A stretch of 64,000 nucleotides of DNA from Microbispora sp. ZYX-F-249 (GTDB lineage Bacteria; Actinomycetota; Actinomycetes; Streptosporangiales; Streptosporangiaceae). The notes under the pieces were generated by a model. It was not told the DNA's origin, searched no databases, and worked only from the letters and a program-made list of their open reading frames with translations. Location of the stretch: positions 62,001 to 126,000 of the forward strand of contig NZ_JBDJAW010000016.1 of the NCBI RefSeq assembly GCF_039649665.1, written 5' to 3'. Position numbers and translations under genes: made by a program. Of this stretch, positions 59,114 through 64,000 are shown piece after piece (the stretch's first letter is position 1; each line of letters starts with the position of its first letter).

Positions 59114-59147
59114 AAAGGCCCCTTCCCGCGCCAGGGAAGGGGCCTTT
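59114..59147 (+). terminator. Terminator of the secreted hydrolase gene
   Basis: AAAGGCCCCTTCCC (59114-59127) and GGGAAGGGGCCTTT (59134-59147) are perfect complements with a 6-nt loop and an A/T-rich base. Confidence 0.85.
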
Positions 59148-59180
59148 CGCCGGGCGGATGCGCGCTTCCGCCGAGACCCC

Positions 59181-59270
59181 TTATGCGACGGCGGCGTGCG
59201 TCCAGAGGCCGTCGATCGCCTGCTCCGCCGCCGGGAGGCTCTTGCCGGCGAGCGGAATCAGCTCGGTCAT
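59181..59270 (-). pseudogene. 29-codon frame, possibly the end of a lost gene
   Basis: MTELIPLAGKSLPAAEQAID continuing to GLWTHAAVA. It has an amphipathic, protein-like pattern but no ribosome site, and it ends where an enzyme C-terminus might. It cannot be assigned. Confidence 0.25.
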
Positions 59271-59306
59271 CGAGGGTGCGACTGGCACGACATCGCCAAA
59301 TCTGGA

Positions 59307-59345
59307 AGTACGTACTAATCTACGTTCTTACTATGAAGGACGTAG
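59307..59345 (+). promoter_or_regulatory. MarR operator pair
   Basis: AGTACGTACT (59307-59316) is a perfect 10-bp palindrome. CTACGTTCTT (59320-59329) and AAGGACGTAG (59336-59345) form a 9/10 inverted repeat that covers ATG 59333. Autoregulation by the MarR protein is likely. Confidence 0.6.
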
Positions 59346-59890
59346 ATAATTATCAGCCCGATTCTGACGGCTTCCTCTACGACCCTCGGGCCAGGGCGGC
59401 GATGGCGGGGTTCGCCGGCGACGACGGAGATCTGCGCGCCTTCGAGGCGAGCGCGGCGGTCCGGACCGCCTGTCACGCCGTCGAGCGCCTGCGTGCCCAC
59501 GGATCAGAGGGCCGAGGGGTCAGCGCGGGGGCTCTCGACCTGCTGATCCGGCTCGCCGGGAGCGACCGGGGGATCAGCATCGGCGAGCTCGCCCGGGCCG
59601 CCGGGGTGAGCTCCCGCAACGTCACCGGACTGGTCGACACGCTGGAACGCGACGGGCTGGCCCGCCGGGTTCCCGACCCGGGGGACCGGCGTTCGGTCCT
59701 CGCCGAGATCACCCCGGCCGGCCGTGACTGGGTCGAGGCGTTTCGCAAGCCGTCGCAGCTGGCCATGAAGGCGCTGTTCCAGGGGTTCGCGCCCGAGGAG
59801 CTGGCCGTGCTCCGCGATCTGTGCCTGCGTCTGGCCGCCAACCAGCAGCGCCTCGCCGCCCACCTCCGTCAGATGGGATCTCCGTCATGA
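59333..59890 (+). CDS. MarR-family transcriptional regulator
   Basis: 185 residues. A winged helix (ISIGELARAAGVSSRNVTGL, VDTLERDGLARRVPDPGDRRS) sits in the typical MarR layout, with helices on both sides for dimerisation. The first codons carry half of its own operator. It is coupled to the SnoaL-like gene by ATGA overlap, so that gene is the likely target. Confidence 0.92.
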   Translation: MKDVDNYQPDSDGFLYDPRARAAMAGFAGDDGDLRAFEASAAVRTACHAVERLRAHGSEGRGVSAGALDLLIRLAGSDRGISIGELARAAGVSSRNVTGLVDTLERDGLARRVPDPGDRRSVLAEITPAGRDWVEAFRKPSQLAMKALFQGFAPEELAVLRDLCLRLAANQQRLAAHLRQMGSPS

Positions 59891-60288
59891 CCATGTCCAC
59901 CCGAGAACAGACACACCGCGCGGTTCGCGGGTATCACGAGGCCCGTTTCCGCGGGGACGTGCCCGCGGCCGCCGCACACCTGGGAGAGCCCTTCCGGTTC
60001 CAGAGTCCCTTCTTCAGCTCCACCGATCGGGAGGGGCATCTGGCGACGTTGCCCGGGTTCGTGTCGATCGTGACCGGGGTCGACCTCATCAGCGAGTTGT
60101 ACGGCGACGCCGAGGCGACGCTGATATACGACGTGCACACCGCGACGCCCGCCGGCACCCAGCGCACCGCCGAGCACTTCCGCCTGGACGACGGCAAGAT
60201 CGTCTCGATCACGCTGGTGTTCGACGCCTCGCCCTGGCAGCCGATGAGGGCCGAGATCGAGCCGCATCCCGCGAGCCCGGAACGGTAG
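59887..60288 (+). CDS. SnoaL-like/NTF2-fold protein
   Basis: 133 residues. The cone-shaped NTF2 fold is suggested by VRGYHEARFRGDVPAAAAHL, FRFQSPFFSSTDREGHLATL and RTAEHFRLDDGKIVSITLVFD. Members act as cyclases, isomerases or binding proteins. The substrate cannot be told. The start overlaps the marR stop. Confidence 0.82.
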   Translation: MTMSTREQTHRAVRGYHEARFRGDVPAAAAHLGEPFRFQSPFFSSTDREGHLATLPGFVSIVTGVDLISELYGDAEATLIYDVHTATPAGTQRTAEHFRLDDGKIVSITLVFDASPWQPMRAEIEPHPASPER

Positions 60289-60363
60289 GGCTTTGCGTGC
60301 CGGGCGACCGGCCGCGGTGAGACCCGCGGGGCCCCGGGCACGAGGACCCCGCGGGAGCGCGAG

Positions 60364-62265
60364 TCAGCCGTTGACCTCCAGGGCCACGCGTACGGCCGAT
60401 TCCAGGGCGCCCTCGATCCAGGAGTGCTTGAGCGAGGTGTGCTCCCCGGCGAAGTGCAGCGGGCCCTCGGGGACGGCGATGGCGGGGTGGATCTCGGTCA
60501 TCTGGCCGGGCGTGAAGACCGCCGCCTCGCCGAAGGCGTAGCGGTTGCGCATCCAGCTCTGGGTCTGGCCCCGGCCGGTGTAGAACTCCGCGACGCGGTC
60601 TCCGTGCACCTCCTGCAGCCCGCGCAGCGCGTAGCCGTACCGCTCCTCGTCGTCCATGGAGTCCCACCGGGTCGCGTCGTCGGCCCACGAGTAGCTGGCC
60701 AGCACGACGCCGCCCTCGCTGCCGGGCACGGGGTGGGAGGGGAAGTAGATGAACCTGTTGGCGTTGTCGCAGACCGAACCGCCGCCCGTCACGTGCGCCG
60801 CCCGCCCGGGCCGGTAGCGGGAGCCGAGCTCGCGCTTCCAGTCCTCCTCGGTGAACTCCCACCAGCGCCTGCGGAACTCCAGTAGCACCTTCGTGGCGGA
60901 GTCGTAGTGCAGCTCCATGATCGATCGGCGCTTGGAGTAGGACATGGCCGGCGCGATCTCGACGTGACGCAGCGCGGAGAACGGGACCGTGATGATCGCC
61001 ACGTCGCCCTCGAACGTCTCCCGCGGAGACTGCCGCGTGAACTCCGACTCGGTGCTGCCCGCCTCGCTGACCGTCGAGATGCGGACGCCCCGCCGCGACG
61101 TCTCGATCCGCACGGCCCTGCGGTCCATCCGGATCTCCTCGCGCAGGCCCGGCTCCAGCGCGTACGGCAGCTCCCGGCTGCCGCCGGCCATCTCCCAGTA
61201 GGTCACGGCCGGGTTGACGAGGCTGCGGGTGAGGAACGTGTGCATGAACGACAGCGGCAGCCGGGAGGTGAGGTTCTCCAGCGTGCCGATGGCGTCGATC
61301 GCCTCGTCGCTCAGCTTCGCGTGCTCCTTGAGGTAGGCGTACATCGAGTAGCCGTCGAAGTCGTGCAGCAGCCGGGCCCAGCCGTCGATCAGATCCGGCA
61401 GCGGCTTGTCGACGCGCTTGTCGCCACTCCGCACCGAGTAGTAGTCCCTCGCCGGGTCGAGTGCCTCGTCGAGGATCTGGGCCGCGGTGCGGCCGTCCTT
61501 GAGGCCGAACGACGCGTTGATCCGGCGAGGGTCCTTGGCATACTCGTCCCGCGGCTGGGTGAGGCCGTTGACGTGGATGAGGGTGTGGTTCATCCGCGCG
61601 GGGGCGGTGAAGGTCCCCTTCGGCGGGCCGGAGCGCCACTCCCGCCCCTGGTAGGAGGTGTAGACGACCGGCGGCACCGGTCCGCTGGGCTTCGCGCCGG
61701 GCGTCACGTCGACGTTGTAGAAGGGCCTGCGCGTGATGCCGAGCTTGTCGATGAGCGCCAGCGTCAGCGGGTGGAAGTCGGGGATCCGCATCGCCCCCGC
61801 CTCGGCGTACTGCCGCCGGTCCGAGAACCCCGTCCGGAAGGTCTTGATCCGGCCGCCGATCCTGTTGCCGTTGGCCTCGATGACGGTGACGTGGTGCCCG
61901 GCCCGCTTCAGCAGCGTCGCGGCCACGAGGCCGGAGATGCCCGCCCCCACGATCAGCACCCTCTTGGGCGTACGGGTCCTGGGCAGGCCCTCGTCGATGA
62001 GCACCTTCAGGTAGCGGTGCTTGAGGTCGTTGCCGTCCCTGTCGACGAGCAGGTGGTCGCGCGCCACCCGAAGACAGGCCTGCCAGCGCTCTCCCGTGTA
62101 CGGCGCGCGCGCCGCCGAGGCGGGGGCCGCGCCCAGGGCCGGACTCATGACCGATCCCACCGCGCCCAGCCCGGCCAGTTTGGCGAATCCCCGACGGTCG
62201 ATTGTGACCACGAACTCCTCCTCCGCGAGACGGTTACGGAGGGTGAGTTTCGATGTCATGGTCAT
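60364..62265 (-). CDS. Flavin monoamine oxidase/L-amino-acid oxidase with Tat-type signal
   Basis: 633 residues. A twin-Arg segment ([20 protein letters not shown]) with a hydrophobic stretch suggests Tat export. The FAD dinucleotide site is [19 protein letters not shown] with [10 protein letters not shown] after it, and [19 protein letters not shown] is the C-terminal FAD-binding motif. Relatives include Streptomyces L-glutamate oxidase and L-lysine oxidase, which deaminate amino acids and release hydrogen peroxide. The substrate here is unknown. The start is one of two in-frame Met (62265 or 62259). Confidence 0.92.
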   Translation of the reverse strand: MTMTSKLTLRNRLAEEEFVVTIDRRGFAKLAGLGAVGSVMSPALGAAPASAARAPYTGERWQACLRVARDHLLVDRDGNDLKHRYLKVLIDEGLPRTRTPKRVLIVGAGISGLVAATLLKRAGHHVTVIEANGNRIGGRIKTFRTGFSDRRQYAEAGAMRIPDFHPLTLALIDKLGITRRPFYNVDVTPGAKPSGPVPPVVYTSYQGREWRSGPPKGTFTAPARMNHTLIHVNGLTQPRDEYAKDPRRINASFGLKDGRTAAQILDEALDPARDYYSVRSGDKRVDKPLPDLIDGWARLLHDFDGYSMYAYLKEHAKLSDEAIDAIGTLENLTSRLPLSFMHTFLTRSLVNPAVTYWEMAGGSRELPYALEPGLREEIRMDRRAVRIETSRRGVRISTVSEAGSTESEFTRQSPRETFEGDVAIITVPFSALRHVEIAPAMSYSKRRSIMELHYDSATKVLLEFRRRWWEFTEEDWKRELGSRYRPGRAAHVTGGGSVCDNANRFIYFPSHPVPGSEGGVVLASYSWADDATRWDSMDDEERYGYALRGLQEVHGDRVAEFYTGRGQTQSWMRNRYAFGEAAVFTPGQMTEIHPAIAVPEGPLHFAGEHTSLKHSWIEGALESAVRVALEVNG

Positions 62266-62316
62266 GAAGCGGCACGCGACGCGCCGGGAATGTTCAACTG
62301 GTGTACCAGGCGATGG

Positions 62317-62856
62317 TCAAGACGGGGGTGCCTCGTCCAGCAGGCGCTCCCAGAACACCTCGTCATGCCATGCGCCGTCCAGGTAGATGTGGGAATGGGC
62401 GATGCCCCAGGGGTGGAAGCCGTTGGCACGCAGCACCCGCTGGGAGGCCAGGTTGTCCATCCGCGTGTGCGCCTCGGCGCGGCGCAGCCCGAGCTCCTCG
62501 GCCATCACGGTGAGTATCAGGCCCACCGCCCGGGTCGCGTGCCCCCGGCCGGTGAAGGCCGAGGCGACCCAGTAGCCCAGGAAGCCCTTGCGGAAGGGGC
62601 CGCGCAGGATCGTGCTCACGGTCACCTGGCCGGCGACCTCGTCGCCCGCGAGGACGACCGCAGGCCAGCGCTCGCCCCGGTCGTGCTCGCCGAGCAGGGT
62701 CTCGATGCGCCGGCGCTGCCCGGCCGCCGTGTAGAAGTCGTCCGGCTGGGCCGGTTCCCAGGCGGCGTACGCCCGCCTGTCGCGGGCGCGATGCGCCGCG
62801 AGGACCTCGGCGTCGTCCACCCGGATGAGCCGGATCGTGGTGTCCTGGTCCGCCAT
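62317..62856 (-). CDS. GNAT-family N-acetyltransferase (RimJ-like)
   Basis: 179 residues from ATG 62856 (GAGGAG 8 nt upstream). LGYWVASAFTGRGHATRAVG is the acetyl-CoA loop, and TRMDNLASQRVLRANGFHPWG the last conserved helix. Likely a ribosomal-protein or small-molecule acetyltransferase. Confidence 0.87.
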   Translation of the reverse strand: MADQDTTIRLIRVDDAEVLAAHRARDRRAYAAWEPAQPDDFYTAAGQRRRIETLLGEHDRGERWPAVVLAGDEVAGQVTVSTILRGPFRKGFLGYWVASAFTGRGHATRAVGLILTVMAEELGLRRAEAHTRMDNLASQRVLRANGFHPWGIAHSHIYLDGAWHDEVFWERLLDEAPPS

Positions 62857-63228
62857 GTGGCCGTCTCCTCGGCTGTGTACCGGCATTGACAGGTGCGGAC
62901 GGGCGCGGCTCTAATGATCGGCGTGCCGCGTGGCGCCGATCACGTGAACGCCGTCCCAGGGAGGCGGCGATGGTCCGATCGGTGGCCGGGCCGCACCTTC
63001 CAGAAGGGACCGACGCCGTGAGTACCCACTCCGCACCTCCCGCCTGACGCCGCGCCGCCGGGTGATCGTAACCCCGGCCCAGGCGCCCCCGAGCATCGCG
63101 CCGTCGCGGTGCCGTCGCGGTGCCGTTCCCGGTCCGGTCGTACGGCTGGAAGCGTCGCGCCGGCACCGCACTCCGCTTGCGAAACATCTCGCAGGCCCGC
63201 AGCCCTCACCGTTCCTGGAGTTTTCCGC

Positions 63229-63660
63229 GTGTCTTTCAACCAGTCCGTCATCGACGAGTTCCGCGCCAACGGAGGCAAGGTCGGCGGCCCCTTCGAGGGC
63301 GGCGACCTGCTCCTGCTCACCACGGTCGGCGCGAGGTCGGGACGGGAACACACCGTCCCCCTCGGCTACGTCCGCGACGGCGACGCACTGCTCGTCGTCG
63401 CGTCCGCGGGCGGAGCGCCCCGCAACCCTGCCTGGTATCACAACCTGCTGGCGCACCCGGCCGTACGGGTCGAAGTGGGCGAGGAGGTGTTCGACGCCGT
63501 CGCCGTGCCGGCCGAGGGCGAGCGGCGCGAGCGACTGTTCGAGCATGTCGTCCGCGTCGCGCCCGGGTACGCCGACTACCGGGCCCGTACGGCCCGCGCC
63601 ATCCCGGTCGTGGTGCTCGAACGCCTGACGGTCCCGACAGGTGCGCCGGAAGACCGCTGA
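63229..63660 (+). CDS. F420-dependent nitroreductase-family (Ddn/FDOR-A) protein
   Basis: 143 residues from GTG 63229 with GGAG 8 nt upstream. LTTVGARSGREHTVPLGYVR and PAWYHNLLAHPAVRVEVG are the FDOR-A/Ddn signatures that hold cofactor F420. Members reduce quinones or lipophilic nitro compounds. It is normal in actinobacteria, which make F420. Confidence 0.88.
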   Translation: MSFNQSVIDEFRANGGKVGGPFEGGDLLLLTTVGARSGREHTVPLGYVRDGDALLVVASAGGAPRNPAWYHNLLAHPAVRVEVGEEVFDAVAVPAEGERRERLFEHVVRVAPGYADYRARTARAIPVVVLERLTVPTGAPEDR

Positions 63661-63708
63661 CGGCCCGAGCCGGGCGTCCCGGGCATGCCGGTGCGGCAGC
63701 ATGGCGGG

Positions 63709-64000
63709 GTGGGCAAAGGATCACAGCTGTGGCGTGACCGGAACTTCACCGTCTTCTGGGGATCCCAGACGCTGTCGGTCGCGGGGGACTCGTTCGCGCT
63801 GATCGCCGTCCCGCTGCTCGTGCTGCACGTGACCGGGTCGGTCGCGCAGATGGGCCTGCTGACCGGCGTGGCGAGCGCCGCGTCGGTGGTGGCGGGGGTC
63901 TTCGCCGGGGTCCTGGTCGACCGGCTCGACCGCAGGCTCCTGCTGATCTGGTGCGACGTGGCGAGGATGGCGCTGTACGGGATAGTCCCGGTCGCCTGGG
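63709..64000 (+). CDS. MFS transporter (3' end outside the window)
   Basis: 97 codons are visible. SQLWRDRNFTVFWGSQTLSV starts the family, and two helices (FALIAVPLLVLHVTGSVAQM, LLTGVASAASVVAGVFAGVL) lead into DRLDRRLLLIWCDVARM, which is the MFS loop-2 pattern. Starts at GTG 63709. Confidence 0.85.
   Translation, partial: MGKGSQLWRDRNFTVFWGSQTLSVAGDSFALIAVPLLVLHVTGSVAQMGLLTGVASAASVVAGVFAGVLVDRLDRRLLLIWCDVARMALYGIVPVAW

Overview
The window is GC-rich actinobacterial chromosome, most likely from a filamentous member of Streptosporangiales or a close relative. The evidence is gene content and order. It carries mshA with ybjN, gpmA, phoU, senX3 and regX3, then carD, ispF, cysS and rlmB. The hbhA, XRE regulator and DUF2516 trio follows the mycobacterial order. 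There is also a murT/gatD pair, and many genes have a TANNNT -10 box placed 6-8 nt before the start codon (leaderless transcripts). The genus cannot be fixed by eye.

Layout. 1-3.2 kb: the end of an anti-sigma factor, a membrane thioredoxin, and a sulfur operon (DUF4395, sulfurtransferase, DUF1416) preceded by a Cys-containing leader peptide with its own promoter. 3.3-12.3 kb: an accessory-looking block with a polytopic membrane protein, an operon of three membrane-anchored extracytoplasmic proteins, and two large genes. One of these encodes a membrane protein with a degenerate P-loop and the other an intact HerA/VirB4-type ATPase. This block is my best candidate for an undescribed system. 12.5-15.5 kb: murT-gatD (lipid II amidation), a DsrE-like protein and a nitrobindin-like protein. 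15.5-15.8 kb: a short minus-strand transcription unit with promoter, tiny ORF and terminator. 15.9-22.3 kb: a Fur regulator, then a tightly coupled six-gene stressosome-type cassette (RsbR, RsbS, RsbT, RsbX-like, hybrid kinase, RsbU-like).

22.4-34.1 kb: housekeeping and envelope genes (ygfZ, VanZ-like, dtd, asparaginase, DUF2207, VOC, corA, DUF2516, hbhA, XRE, M56 peptidase with BlaI, macrodomain, GNAT, methyltransferase, SDR). 34.2-48.3 kb: the conserved core from mshA through phosphate signalling (phoU/senX3/regX3, with a PHO-box-like array) to carD, ispF, cysS, rlmB and tRNA-Thr. ispD is absent from its usual place between carD and ispF. 48.3-52.4 kb: the scar of an integrative element beside tRNA-Thr, with a truncated tyrosine integrase, a MerR-VOC fusion, a small CxxC protein, an orphan hypothetical protein, a GNAT and a DsbA-like fragment.

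52.4-64 kb: an adaptive region with divergent arsI/arsR, a serine hydrolase, two methyltransferases, a DUF1707 protein, a secreted alpha/beta hydrolase, a MarR/SnoaL pair, a Tat-type flavin amine oxidase, a GNAT, a Ddn-type F420 enzyme and the start of an MFS transporter. All functional calls rest on reading motifs and gene order; no database search was run.
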